Shown piece by piece: positions 21,074 to 31,894 of a stretch of 64,000 nt of DNA; within the stretch, counting starts at the first letter, position 1, and every line of letters begins with the position of its first letter. The stretch is from NCBI GenBank assembly GCA_021018995.1, contig CM037587.1, positions 70,637,604 to 70,701,603 on the forward strand. Reading direction: 5' to 3'. The notes beneath the pieces were generated by a model. That model ran no database searches, was not told where the DNA came from, and saw only the letters and a list, made by a program, of their open reading frames with translations. Source of the DNA: Chloranthus sessilifolius (lineage: Eukaryota; Streptophyta; Magnoliopsida; Chloranthales; Chloranthaceae). Made by a program: the position numbers and the translations under genes.

Positions 21074-21780
21074 TCATGGGCTCAGGAAAATGATCTCCGT
21101 CCATGGTGGCGAGACAGATAGCCCTGAGAGCACTTCTCGAACGATGTAAGGTACTTCCCAGTTAGGCTTGAAATTCTCTCTCGGATCGGCGTGGAGGGAC
21201 GAGAAGATCTTCTTGAGTACCGTGTCTCCTACCTTCAGATTTCGACCATGAACACGTTTGTTGTAAGCATGTGCGATTCGCATTTGATAGACTTGGGTAT
21301 GACACAAGGCGAGGAGCCTTTTCTCGTCCAGCAGGTTCAGCTATTCAAAGTGGGATCTCTCTCTCTCTCTCTCTCTTAGCATTAGATAGGCTTGATTCTA
21401 TGAGGATGTGGAGCGACGGTACTTCAACTTCAACCAGTAAGATGACCTTAGTTCCATACACAAGGGAGAATGGTGTTGCCCCTGTAGGCCCATAATGCAA
21501 ACGACAACATCTAGCTCCAATCTTGATAGGTGATGATCATTTTCTCGAGGATACAGAAGACAGTTTTGTTAGTAGCCTCTACGGCCCCATTGGTTTATGG
21601 CCGATAAGGCGATGAGCGGTGGTGCTTGATTTTATACTGATCATAGAAGGCCTTGATGTGCTTATTCTCAAAGCTCATGCCGTTATCCATGATGATATCC
21701 TTAGGTAAGCCAAATTGATAGACAATATTGCTCTTAATGAATTTCTCGACGTGCCGGGCCGTGATGTTTGTATATGACAC
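21074..21780 (-). pseudogene. Tat copy 1 integrase core and C-terminal pieces
   Basis: 21,780-21,595 reads SYTNITARHVEKFIKSNIVY and GLPKDIIMDNGMSFENKHIK, the core with its second catalytic Asp (MDNG), then SSPYRP followed by TAA where copy 3 has CAA (RPQTNG). The frame continues TNGAVEATNK with the catalytic Glu. A 23-bp deletion at ~21,487 shifts the frame. 21,307-21,074 gives CHTQVYQMRIAHAYNKRV and LKVGDTVLKK, the GPY/F-side C-terminus. The N-terminal zinc-binding (HHCC) domain is absent. Integrase would insert the cDNA; this one cannot. Confidence 0.85.
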
Positions 21781-21850
21781 TGCTTCTACCCATTTGGTGA
21801 AATATTTAAAGGCGACGAGGATTAATCAATGTCAGTTTAAGGCTTTCAGA

Positions 21851-22501
21851 TTAATCATTCTGATGATGTCGAGGCCTCAGGTGAAAAATGGCCATGGAGT
21901 GGTCATGCTGTGCAGATCTATAGCTGGAGCGTGTATCAGACTGAGTGTCTTCCTCAATCTGCAGGCAGAAGACCGATTCATTCCTCTGCTCAATTTTGAT
22001 AGGCTTCATCTCAACACCATAGGGGATCTCTATCATTGATGTCAAAGTCGCTAACGCGTCGGCGAAGCGATTCCTAATCCGTGGGACATAAGAGAGCGTG
22101 ACATCCTTGAAGCATGCTATCAGATCTTCCAGGTGCTCATGGTCGGGGATCAATTTCTCATCCTTCATCTTCCAATCTCCATTCATCTGGCATATGATCA
22201 ATTGGGAATCACCAAATACTCTTAGATGGGTTACCGATAAATCGATTGTTGCTTATAGTCCTACTGCACATGCTTCATACTCGACCATTTTGTTAATGCA
22301 AGGAAAGTTGAGTTTGATAGAAATTGGTACATGTGATCCTTTTGGTGAAATCAGAATGGTGCCAACTCTCTGATCCTCAACATTTGTCGCCCCGTCAAAG
22401 TGCATTACCCACGATTCCTCTGGTTCTTCTGTATCGTCCTCCCCCATGAATACGATGTCTTCATCAGGGAACTCGGTTCTTAAGGGCTCATAATCGGGCA
22501 A
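21851..22501 (-). pseudogene. Tat copy 1 second (archaeal-type) RNase H
   Basis: 22,501-22,253 reads DYEPLRTEFPDEDIVFM, then SWVMHFDGATN (first catalytic Asp) and SIKLNFPCINKMVEYEACAV (catalytic Glu), then stops. 22,201-21,851 continues IICQMNGDWKMKDEKLIP and SYVPRIRNRFADALATLTSM (final catalytic Asp region). This second RNase H between the normal RNase H and integrase is diagnostic of Tat elements. About 50 bp of coding sequence between the two pieces is out of frame. After FCLQIEEDT the frame runs directly into the integrase core border, skipping the zinc domain. Confidence 0.8.
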
Positions 22502-22596
22502 TGGATTATTGGCAAGATGATCAGTGAGTGCCTACCCCTTGATCAACTTCTGAGTGACGTAAGTAATATCAAACTCAGATAATAATAAAGGCATCA

Positions 22597-23310
22597 TCAT
22601 GCGGTTAATTCAAGAAGAGCTGGCTTCTCAAATAAGTACTTCAATGGGTCCATTCGGGCTAGGAGTAGAATGGCTTGGGATAGCAAGTAATGACGGTGCC
22701 TCTGAGTGGGCCATATAAGAGCTAGGCATGCTTTCTCCAGATGAGAATAACACGTCTCATAGCTAGTAAACTTCTTGCTAAGATAGTAGATAGCCTGCTC
22801 CCTTCTTCCTATCTTGTCATGCTGCCCTAAGACACATCCCATCGAAACTTTTATCGTGGAGAGATACATCAAGAGTGGTCTTCGCGGCTCGGGTGGTACC
22901 AACACAGGTGGATTGAGGAGGTAGCTTTTGATTTTATCGAATACTGCCTGACAATGGTCCTTCCATTCAGCGAGCGAGTTCTTTTGAAGTAGCTTGAAGA
23001 TCATCGTGTAGATTGGAGTCAGCTGTGCAATGAATTGACTGATATACTGTATCCTGTCCAAGAACCCTCTGGCCTCTTTCTCAGTAGAGGGTGGTGGCAT
23101 TTCTGTGATGGCCTTTACTTTGACTAGGTCGACTTTGATACCTCTCCTGCTGACGATGAATCCTAATAATTTTTCGGACATAGCGCCAAATGCACACTTC
23201 TGTGGATTCAAACGTAACCTGTACTGTCTCAGCCTCCCAAATAGCTTCTGGAGGTTTACCAAGTGATCGCTTAGCTTCGGTGACTTGGCTATCATATCAT
23301 CGACATACAC
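22597..23310 (-). pseudogene. Tat copy 1 reverse transcriptase C-part and RNase H
   Basis: A 237-codon frame opens with YVDDMIAKS, the RT active site, followed by HLVNLQKLFGRLRQYRLRLN, CAFGAMSEKLLGFIVS and the RT thumb. It passes into the gypsy RNase H at ~residue 145 (LLMYLSTIKVSMGCVLGQHD, REQAIYYLSKKFTSYETCYS, MDPLKYLFEKPAL). It is the longest intact piece of the element. Upstream, the frame is broken by a -1-type shift just before YVDD (~23,336), so palm and active site cannot be translated together. The C-terminus (LELTA) differs from copy 2 (TGRTA), in a short patch of clustered differences. Confidence 0.9.
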
Positions 23311-23395
23311 TTCAATTTCTCGTCATATTATGAAACAATGCAGTCATAGCTCTTTGGTACGTTGCCCCAGCATTCTTTAGCCCAAATGGCATGAC

Positions 23396-24119
23396 TCAAT
23401 AGCAAAAGGTTCCCAAGGGGGTGATGAATGTCGTCTTTTCTTGATCGGCCTCTACCATCTTTATCTCGTTGTATCCAGAGAATCCAGTCATGAAAGAAAG
23501 CATCCCGTGCCTAGCAGTGTTATCGACCAAGATGTCGATGTGCTGCAATGGGAAATTGTCCTTTGGGCTCGCCTTGTTCAGGTTTTGAAAATTGATGCAC
23601 ATACGGACTTTTCTTTCCTTTTTTGGTACTATCGACAATATTGGTTAGCCACTGCGGGTATTTAGATACCATGATAAACCTTGCGTCATACTGTTTAATG
23701 ACCTCATCCTAGACCCTCAGCATCCACTCGGGTCGAAGACGTCTAAACTTTTGCTTGACCGGCTTCATATCAGGGTAGAATGGCAACTCATGCTCAACCA
23801 AATCAGTATCTAAATCGGGCATGTCCTCATACGACCAGGCAAAAATATCTTGATATGACTGAAGGAAATCAATCATGCTTTTTCTTTCTTCGGGAGACAG
23901 CAATGTTTCGATCTTGGTAATTCGGGGAATCTCCTCAGTCCCTAGATTAACATCCACTATTTGTTCAACAACGGGGGTAGGGCCATGCTCAAAGTCGGAA
24001 AATCGGTCAAGGAGCTCATTGGGGAGCTCCTCAAAAGGGACATCCTCGTCCAGACTAATAATTCCTATCACTTCTTGTATTTCAACAGGAAATGGGTTGA
24101 TTTCATGTGGGACGAGCAT
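23396..24119 (-). pseudogene. Tat copy 1 reverse transcriptase N-part
   Basis: 24,119-23,709 reads FDEDxPFEELP-like acid linker, ETLLSPEERKSMIDFLQSYQ, DIFAWSYEDMPDLDTDLVEH and PVKQKFRRLRPEWM, the canonical start of Ty3/gypsy RT. 23,638-23,396 reads SIVPKKERKVRMCINFQNLN (fingers), NKASPKDNFPLQHIDILVDN and TARHGMLSFMTGFSGYNEIK; the expected Asp in FMDGFSGYN is Thr here. It then reads EKTTFITPLGTFCY and meets TGA/TAG. A stop or frameshift separates the two frames near 23,700. Confidence 0.9.
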
Positions 24120-25006
24120 TCGATTAGGGCATCTTTTTGCAGGATTTTATTCAGAATTTTGAAAGACAATATTTTTGGATTTGGTATTTTCTCTATGTTT
24201 TTGGAATTTTTATTTTCTTCAGAAATGGACCCTTGGCAAAGTGAGTCCCTATATATACACGATATTGCCTGCCAAGGGCTTATCTCACTTTTTACAAGTT
24301 ATTTTTTTTTGGGAAATAGGTGCCAAATTTCAGGCCACCTGTTGCTTCTAGAGTTTCGAGCAAAGATGTCCAATTGCGTACCTGAGATGTCGCTCCTTTA
24401 CCTGTTCGGATGGGGGGTGCTGACTGATACAACTCTTCGGAGTTAACCTTTATCATGTTGATCTCGGGTTCGTCTGAGATTATGTCCTCAAACGTTAACA
24501 TAATTTTGTGGTGATTTACCACAGGGGGGAGATTGTTCAGGTAGGGAATGCCATTCATCAAAGAGGGATAACGTGGCCAAGTCTATTTCCAGGTTGGGAA
24601 GGGTAATGTGGGGATTGGTGGGGTAAACGGGTGTTGTGGGTTTGTGTGGGGTTAATCAGGGTGCCCCATTCCGGTCGATCTTCACAACCCCGACACTCAT
24701 AAATGAATCTCTGATGTGAGGCCTAGGACAGGGTTTCTCCTTTATGTGTATCCCCTTAACTCTTGCAGCTGCCATGGCATGGGCTTTCTCCTTTGCCTCT
24801 CGCACCTCTTCTTCTGTGGGCTTGTAACCTAACCCAAATCAGGCTTTTTGACCACCCTTGGCTGTGACAGGCTCTCTTCTACCTTGCAGTCTAGGCCCAA
24901 GTCCTTTTTCTTTTTAATAGCCCCACTTCTGGAGCATGGCCACTACTGTTTTCATTCCGCCTCCGATTTTTGAAGTGATACTTCCCGGGGGCTCTGGGAT
25001 AACTGT
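24120..25006 (-). pseudogene. Tat copy 1 protease-RT spacer
   Basis: The frame 24,561-24,292 (GIPYLNNLPPVVNHHKIMLT, TFEDIISDEPEINMIKVNSE) is the variable linker found before RT in Tat polyproteins. The rest of the spacer (24,562-25,006) includes FG.GYKPTEEE-like text (ca. 24,810-24,850) broken by stops. No separate gene. Confidence 0.5.
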
Positions 25007-25663
25007 TCACACCTCATATTCAAAACTATGAAGGTCAGTGTCTTCATCTGTATGTGGTAGATCAAGTATTTTTGGATTCTCAATGCTATGGGTGGCCTTT
25101 TCCTTCTCGTCGTGCCCTTCACTGATGATGGTGATCAAATTCTGCCCAAATATAAATTTGATCTTTTGATGCAGCGTCGATGGTACTGCCCCAACCTCGT
25201 GTAACCACAGGCGCCCTATCAATAAGTTGAACGAGGATTTGATATCCATCACCTGAAATAATAAGGAAAAGGTCATTGGCCCAATTACTAGCTCAAGGTC
25301 AACTTCTCCTATTATTTCCCTTCTTGTATTGTCAAAACCTCAGGCACTAGTTCTGGTAGGTCTTAACATGCACGGATCTACCCTGATCTTCATGGCCGTT
25401 CTCAGCGGGCACCCATTTAGAGCTGACCGATTAGAGATTAAAACTAAAGCGATTATCATGTTTCCAGATTTAATAGTAATATTGAGGGATTTTGTGTGAC
25501 TGTTTCCCTCTTCTGGTAAATCCGCATCCGAAAATGAAATGTCATTTGGAGCCATCACTTGACCAATTATTTGCTCGACTTCATCTGGGCTCACCTGGAG
25601 AGATACGTGCACATTTTTTAATGCCCCCATTAAAACTTGAAAATGGAGCGGGGATGTCATCAA
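25007..25663 (-). pseudogene. Tat copy 1 aspartic protease, active site destroyed
   Basis: 25,663-25,340 reads LQVSPDEVEQIIGQVMAPND, ISFSDADLPEEGNSHTKSLN, then MIIALVLISNRSALNGCPLR where the family has V-L-I-D-N-G-S-x-L-N. The catalytic Asp codon (25,433-25,435) is Ser and the following Gly is Arg. 25,276-25,007 continues VMDIKSSFNLLIGRLWLHEV and GAVPSTLHQKIKFI, the second half with LLGRPW changed to LIGRLW. A stop separates the two. Copy 2 has the same changes, so the protease was dead before duplication. Confidence 0.9.
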
Positions 25664-26199
25664 TAAATCCCAAACCGTGATATAAGCTGCATTCTTCTCA
25701 ACTGAGTCTCCAATATATGTTCATGGCTCATTTTTTCAAAAGGGTTTACAACACTATCCTTCTTTTCCTCTGGTTGGGTTTGGGTTGCTGCTAGTGCTTC
25801 TGGCTGCTTAGATATCTTTCCAGATATGGTAACAAAGTCTACTGCCCCTTCTCTGTTGCTGCCAGTGTTGACATCCATTTGCTCATAACTCAGTGGGACC
25901 TTATGAGGATTGTCAGTTGGTCCTAGATCTCAAAATGGTGTAGCCGCTTGATTCTGGTGCACTTGTACTGATGGCTCAGGCTGAGTGGGTAAGACTTGTT
26001 TAACTTCGATGATAGATGGGTGGGTGGAAAAATTAGGCCAGGTGGGGGTGGTGAAGTTTGCGAGTGGTTGTGCTAGAGGTAATGGGGTAGGAGTGGGCCA
26101 CTGATAGCTGATAGGTGATGGTGGGGGATGGGGGACTTGATGAGCTATTGGGTAATTGATGGGAGTGGCAGTGTATGGTTGGTATGCATTTATTTGCAC
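25660..26199 (-). pseudogene. Tat copy 1 gag-protease linker (Pro-rich)
   Basis: This region is open as one 179-codon frame in copy 2 but split here. Residues 1-90 are rich in Pro, Thr and Gln (IAHQVPHPPPSPISYQWPTP). The second half is acidic/polar (DVNTGSNREGAVDFVTISGK, NPFEKMSHEHILETQLRRMQ). The break lies in a short patch (25,924-25,960) where copies 1 and 2 differ by several clustered substitutions and indels. Confidence 0.6.
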
Positions 26200-26226
26200 A
26201 TAATTGACGGGTGTCGGTCATGGGAA

Positions 26227-28083
26227 CTAGGCCCTAAGATCTAAGGGTTCAATTTGTGGTGCTGGGTTGGAGAAATAATATAACAAATTTAGGGGTTCAA
26301 TTACCCCAATACTCCTTTCTTCACCATTTCTTTGTAAAGGTGCCACATAACTCTCCCGGTCACTGATGTAATCTGACGGGTCAAATTTAAACTCTTCCTC
26401 ACTTTCCTCTATCATCCCGATGGTGGGTCTTGGACCTACTCCTCTGGTAGGGTGCGGGGGTAATGGGACCTGATGTATATTTGTATGCTGGCTCCCTTGA
26501 GAAGGTGCAGGTGGAATGATTTTCTCGGCATCAATTAAATCTTGGATCGCGTGCTTCAATGGGAAGCATCGATCAGTTGGGTGACCTGAATCTTGATGAA
26601 AATTATAGTGAGTGTTGGGGTGATAGTTCTTCGGGATAGGATTTGGAGGAGGTCATGGTTGGTGGGTGGTAATTAGTCCCTTTTCTATTAACAAAGGTAA
26701 AAGTACATTTAATGATTGCCCTAGGGGTGTAAAAACTCGATCGTAGCGGGCTCTCCTCTGCTCTAGAGTCATCTACATCCCCTGTCCATTCCCTTTTCTC
26801 TGCATCGGCTCGGTTTTGACTGGAGCTGGCTGGGCTGCCTTAAATTGGAACGAAGTTATATTATTATTGGGAATGGTGTTGGCAATGTTCTGGACATCGG
26901 TCCCTGCTCTCTTCTCATTTCTCTGCTCCGAGAAGCTCCTAACTCCACTGGCTACCCCAGGCACACTCTTGCTCAAGCGACCTTCCATGATTGCATCTTC
27001 ACAACGATTTACATTCCTTACCAAATCAGCCAAGCTAGACTGTTTCTGGTACACTAGAAAGTCCGAGATCACTGACAAAGTATTTTTGAAAATAATTTCT
27101 ATTTCCTCGTCATCAGGTATCCTGTTTCTAACCTTTACTGCCATTGCTCTCCACTACCCTAAATAATCGCTAAAGGTTTCATTCGAGTCTTGCTTTAAAC
27201 AGGCCAAGTCTGACTTACGCGATTCAATGTCCATATTGTAGACATACTGGTCTAGAAACAAGTGCGTCAAGTCTTTCCAAGTCTTTATCATAGATGGTAC
27301 TTAGGACGTGAACCACCTCAAGGCCGGACCAGCCAAACCATTTTGAAAGACCTTTATTAACAGTCTTTCGTCCCCTCCATACTGGCACATGTCCCCACAA
27401 TAAGACTTGATGTGTGCGATGGGATTTTCGATGCCGTTATACTTATCAAAAACTGGCATTTCAAATTTTGGAGGCAAGGGACCCTTAGTGAACAAATACA
27501 AATCCGAGAAGTCTGTGGCATGGATTTTAGTACCACCCATCTTTAAAAATCGCTTCTGAATTTTCTCAAGCTGTTCTTTCAAGTGCTCGACTCTTTGGAC
27601 ATCATTCTCTCAGAGCGGCTGGGCTTCACTCTGGGCTATCAGGGGGGTGGGCAACTATAGGGGGAGGATTAGTACTGGCCAATGCATCGGCATAACCACC
27701 ACTATTCCTAATCTCATCCTCTTCATACTGCTAATCTAATTAAGGTGTAGTAAGGGCGGGATTCTCTTATTGGTGCTGCATGGACTGGGTGGGAATGGTC
27801 TGTATGGGGGTTGGGTGAGTTCATTGAATGTGAGGGAAGGTTTGTTGGGTGATGGGATGAGTGGAAGTAAGATTTTGGGGTGGGGTCTGATGAGGCCATT
27901 GGGTATGGGGGAAATTTTGGAACTGGCTTTGGGATGTAGGGATATGGGTGAATTAAGTTGATGTAGGGTATGGGTTTGAGCCGGGTATGCGGGTTGAGGG
28001 TGAATGAAATTTTGAAGGAATTGAAGAGGGTATGAGTGTGAGGCTCCAATGCTAGGGTCTTGTCGGGCTTGGGTTTGGACCAT
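26227..28083 (-). pseudogene. gag: Tat copy 1 gag
   Basis: From the minus-strand start the product has a Pro-rich N-terminus (28,083-27,723) preceded by QGP repeats. Then comes the gag core (27,582-27,301: PPKFEMPVFDKYNGIENPIA, HIKSYCGDMCQYGGDERLLI, FQNGLAGPALRWF). 27,290-26,773 follows (IKTWKDLTHLFLDQYVYNMD, DSNETFSDYLGQWRAMA, RIPDDEEIEIIFKNTL). A knuckle-like HQDSGHPTDRCFPLKHAIQD leads into 26,559-26,227. Stops include TAA after WFTS (shared with copy 2) and a private TAG for Gln in YLG*WRAM (27,154-27,156). Gag would form the particle and bind RNA. Confidence 0.85.
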
Positions 28084-28285
28084 AAAGCCTTAGGAGGGTT
28101 GGGCTACAAGGCCTTGGGTTTGTGGGGTTTGGCCTATGGGGCCTTGGGGAGATTGGGCCATAAAGCCTTGGTCATGATAGGTCTGGCCCAGTGGGCCTTG
28201 ATGGGTCTGGACCATGGGCCCTTGATGGGTCTGGGCCATGGGCCCTTGGTAGATTTGGACCATGGGCCCTTGGTGGGTCCGCTAA
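28060..28285. repeat. 24-bp repeat coding QGPMVQTH-type octapeptides in Tat gag
   Basis: On minus, about seven units read QGPMVQIY, QGPMAQTH, QGPMVQTH, QGPLGQTYHD, QGFMAQSP, QGPIGQTPQT and QGLVAQPS. Most units are 24 bp and two are 30 bp. Copy 2 has the same array at 46,609-46,830 with one base lost in the last unit. It is a low-complexity spacer N-terminal to the gag core. Confidence 0.85.
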
Positions 28286-28929
28286 CGCTCACTTTTCCAT
28301 GGGTTTTAAGCTTAGTAACGAGAAGGTTACCCACCTGATATACCTCAAGTGCAAGCACTTTCTCAGGTACTAGGTGGGTTGAGACTTTTTCGGATCATTA
28401 CTACTAGGGGCTGCCGCCGTACTATGACCCGAGAGATTGTATTTGTGCCTAGAACAACCCCACCTGTAAAAATTCTACCCCGCAAAAATTGATTAAGTCC
28501 CCTTTGTTGGTTTAATTTTAGTTTTCACTTTTAAAGAGAGTTTTCTTAGAGCTCAAAGACTGGGGGTGATGATCCCGTGTCGCCTCTATGGGCCGGCGTC
28601 CACTATTTGTAATATGATTGCAGAAATTAAAGTGCGCACGTAGGCCCACCAAATGGCTAAGGCACTTTAAATGACGTAAAAGTAAAAAAATTTAAAGGAC
28701 AATGCACAAGTAAGCCCGCCAAATGGCTAAGGCATTTAAAATAACGGAAATATAAAGAAAATTAAAGACTATGCGCAAGTAGGCTTGCCAATCGGCTAAG
28801 GCTTGTAAATGACGTAAAAGTAGGAGTGAAAAAGTGACATAATTAGAGGGGTGAGTAAAAAAATAGTAAAAATAGATTAGAAAAATAAAAATAAAAGGCC
28901 AAAATTAAAGGGGAAGCTCTACTAGCAAC
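28286..28929 (-). mobile_element. Tat copy 1 5' untranslated leader
   Basis: Between the primer site and gag lie ~640 bp without a recognisable product. Three near-copies of a ~70-bp phrase (AAGTAGGC.YGCCAAATGGCTAAGGC, then TTTAAA.TGACGTAAAAGTAA) occur at 28,630-28,815. This leader would contain packaging and translation signals. Confidence 0.55.
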
Positions 28930-28947
28930 TCCCCAGCAGAGTCACCA
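28930..28947 (-). other. Tat copy 1 primer-binding site
   Basis: On minus, TGGTGACTCTGCTGGGGA follows the LTR end (...TTGCACAGA). It resembles, with three differences, the tRNA-Arg-type site TGGCGACTCCACTGGGGA described for Ogre/Tat elements. It fixes the LTR edge at 28,950 and the minus orientation. Confidence 0.8.
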
Positions 28948-28949
28948 TC

Positions 28950-30032
28950 TGTGCAATCGTTGATTTTTATCAAACCTGTCGCGACGATGCGCACTCGTAA
29001 AAATAAAGAGTCACCACCTGGAGCTTTTGGTGTCCCGAGAAACTCAAATAAAATTTAAAGAGCACCGAGGTGCCAAAAATTAACTTTGAATCCAGACTAT
29101 GCCAAAGGCTCTTGGGTAGGGGCTTCGGTTATCGATCGGGAAGGTGTTAGGAACCCGATCAACCCGCTTAATGGGTCTCTATTTATGGCCAAAATAAAAA
29201 TAAAATAAAAGAAGCATAAAAGTCCTCCTCTTGCCCAAGGGGTATTAAAATCCTATTTGTGCCCCTCTGTTCCTACAAAAAATTCAAAAGTGTAACGGCA
29301 CAAATGAGAGGATGGAGGAAGAACCGAGAAGCTAGAGGAATAGAGGAGAGAGCCGGAGCTCTCAGGCCCTTGTTGCACTGCTGTGGAGCCTTGCGTAGGC
29401 TTGCTTCGGTGAGCTTTTGATGGCTTGAATGGTTTGAAATAGGGTTCTAACTCCTATGATGGATAGCTAAGAGGTAGAGAGGGAAGTCTAGGGGTTAGCA
29501 CACGCCTAACCTAGAGGTTTTAGATGAAAGGTAAGGCTTGGAAGAAAGTTTATGAATTTTAGAATTTGTATGGAGAAGTGCACTAGAGGAGACAGAGAGA
29601 GAAGTTTCTTAATCTCTATTTAAAGAAAATTTTCAATCCTCTCTAAAGGGGGGGGGTACCTCTCTATTTATTGGGAAAGGAGAGGTTACAAGGGTGTTTA
29701 GAGGCTAAACTAGATTAGAAATTAGGTAATCTAGCCATCTAAAGTTTCCTAGGATATTTGGAGCCTTGAAATATGTGAAAGTTAGCTCCAATGGTGGATG
29801 ATAGTTTAGAGCTTTAAACCACTTAAAGGGTTGCAAATAGGTAGGGAATGGGTGTAACAGAATAAGAAAAATGCACACAAAGGATTAAGATGGTCAACAA
29901 GTCAAACCCTAATCTCAAATTTTGAAAAGAAAACCCAGGGTTACTGTAGATAAGTATGGCATAACTAATAGATGCGCCAAGCTTAGGAACAGTAAAACAG
30001 TGGTTTGAGAAGTTGGTTGCCCGCAGGGGGAC
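28950..30032 (-). mobile_element. Partial Tat LTR beside copy 1, cut by Athila-2
   Basis: The LTR runs from its TG/CA edge next to the primer site (plus-strand TGTGCAATCG) to GGGAC at 30,028-30,032, where Athila-2 begins. The remaining part of this LTR is absent, because after Athila-2 the sequence jumps to internal copy 2. The matching segment beside copy 2 is 47,492-48,565. Confidence 0.8.
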
Positions 30033-31870
30033 TGTTGAGAACTGGAAAATACCATTTTTCACCCCTTAATCTGGGCCTTGATAGACCCTTGAGAGAACTA
30101 AATAAGTATTTTAAGTGCCTATGTTGCAGCTAACAATAAAGACATGCTTAACCATAAAAGCAGCTCAAAAGTGCCAAAAAGATGACAATCCATAGTCAAA
30201 GGAAGGAAGTGAAGAAACAACCTCATCATTTGTGGAAAGGTCTAAATAGAAGAGGCAAAGACACATAAGAGAGCGAGGAACATTTCGAGCAGGAGAAATG
30301 CACTCTGAGTTCTTTTAGCAAAGAACTTGCACTTTTAAAGAACCTTGAACTTTGCGAAAAGAAGAAAACACTCCTCGAAAGAAGATTAAACTTTGCGACG
30401 AGCTTGAAGTCATTGAACTTTGCGAAAAGGCCCTAAACTTCTGCGAAAAGGACTAAAACTCCAGTGTAGCTTTGAAGAGCATCGAACTCCTCGAAAAGAA
30501 GATTGAACTTTCGAGCGAGCTTGAAGTCATTGAACTTTGCGAAAAAGGCCCTGAACTCTGCGAAAAAGGTATTACGGAGATTCGCGGCTTTAACAAGGGC
30601 AATTCGATGTCGCTACTACTTCTAATGCATTGAAAAGCCCAGAGACATTCAAGATTCGAGCACGAACCAAAGGCATATTCCACCCCATGTGAACACCCAA
30701 AGATGAAATTACTTGGGAACTTCTAGAAACTCTAACAAACTTTCAAAATGCATAATGTAATTGATGCCTGCTTCTCGATTCAACCATCAAGCAGCCTGAT
30801 TGGCCGTAATAGATCCGATCCTAGTGCTCGAATCTATTGGTTGATACAGATCTATCCAATTCTCGATTGGTTGATACACATTTGAGCCGGCTTAGGGAAA
30901 ACTATAAATAGACGAACCATTTGCCCAATTTGGGTATCCAGATTTTAGAGTTTTCATCTCTGCTTCTCATTCCACGATAGCTTATCCGAACCCCCAGTAA
31001 TCCCTTCTTGTAGTTTACCTTTGAGAGCCATTGTGAGTGATTTGTACTTCCAAGTTCGGATTCAAGATCTGTAAGTCCGAGGGCTCTCTAAGAAGCCGTG
31101 CTCGTAATTGTAATTTTGGATTTTAAAAGGTTGTCAGAATTTGTGTCTTCTCCATTGAGTCATGTCGAGGGTTCTAATGTTCACCTTAGTGCATTAGACT
31201 TCTTTAGATTCACTCATCCGCATGCAACTTCCCTTAATGCGAATTAGCGCTGGTAACCTAATTCTAGCAAGATTTAAAGGATGTTTATGTTCTCAACTAA
31301 AGAATAGGCTATTAACTATTGGATGATCTGTGACCATTTAAGTGGATGATCATAGCCATAAGTCTAAACCTATTCCTTAATTCGATTTATTTCTCTTACA
31401 TCCGTGGTAGCCGATGAAGATTGAATCGCCTGTTGAACTACAGATTCTCCATTAAAATTCAGAGGCTAAAGTACATGAAGCTATTATTTCTGCATTTGTC
31501 TTATTTTAAACATCTCCCCAACTCGGATCTGGATCATGTAGTTAGTTCTTTTCTTTATTTGCTTATATTTAAATGTGACACAATCCAACACTCTCTTTTA
31601 TCTATTCTTTTTTTTAGATAATTATAGAGCCAGATCTGGTAGCACAGATCTGGAGGTTTATCTCTCAGTTTAGACAAAATTCTCTGTGGACGATCTTGAA
31701 ATACTTACTTTTAAAACTTGCTACAATTGGCCCTGATCTTGCAGGCCAGTGTCAGCCCCAATGTGCTGATATCCCTTTCATAAGTTAACATCCATATAAC
31801 CTAGCATTCTTTAATTCTTTAATTTTTGATTCATAATGCACACAATTATGGCACACTTGGAGCGACAACA
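30033..31870 (+). mobile_element. Athila-2 5' LTR
   Basis: It starts TGTTGAGAACTGGAAAATAC and ends GAGCGACAACA (1,838 bp). The TATA box is TATAAATAG at 30,903-30,911. The U3 holds a tandem duplication (~118 bp, starting 30,369 and 30,487) packed with TGCGAAAAGG and CTCGAAAAG motifs. The near-end phrase TTCTCTGTGGACGATCTTGA with ACTTGCTACAATTGGCCCTG also occurs in the Athila-3 LTR. It differs from the solo LTR at 48,566 mainly by clustered short indels. Confidence 0.9.
30903..30911 (+). promoter_or_regulatory. TATA box of the Athila-2 LTR
   Basis: TATAAATAG follows 'ggcttagggaaaac' and lies ~340 bp downstream of the CGAAAAG motif cluster. The same box is kept in the solo LTR at 49,446-49,454. 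Confidence 0.6.
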
Positions 31871-31876
31871 AGTTTT

Positions 31877-31894
31877 TGGCGGCGTTGCCGGGGA
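31877..31894 (+). other. Athila-2 primer-binding site (tRNA-Asp, one mismatch)
   Basis: TGGCGGCGTTGCCGGGGA differs from the Athila-1 site by G for C at position 6. It lies six bases after the LTR terminus at 31,870. Confidence 0.85.

Noticed and set aside
20209..21121. Several 60-124-codon plus ORFs in the Tat 3' region (also 38,768-39,680)
   Set aside because: No domain is recognised, and copy 3 does not keep the frames despite clear DNA homology.
23961..24446. 161-codon plus-strand ORF, repeated at 42,506-42,991
   Set aside because: It is antisense to Tat RT and its spacer. It is conserved between copies only because the DNA was duplicated, and its composition follows the complementary strand.
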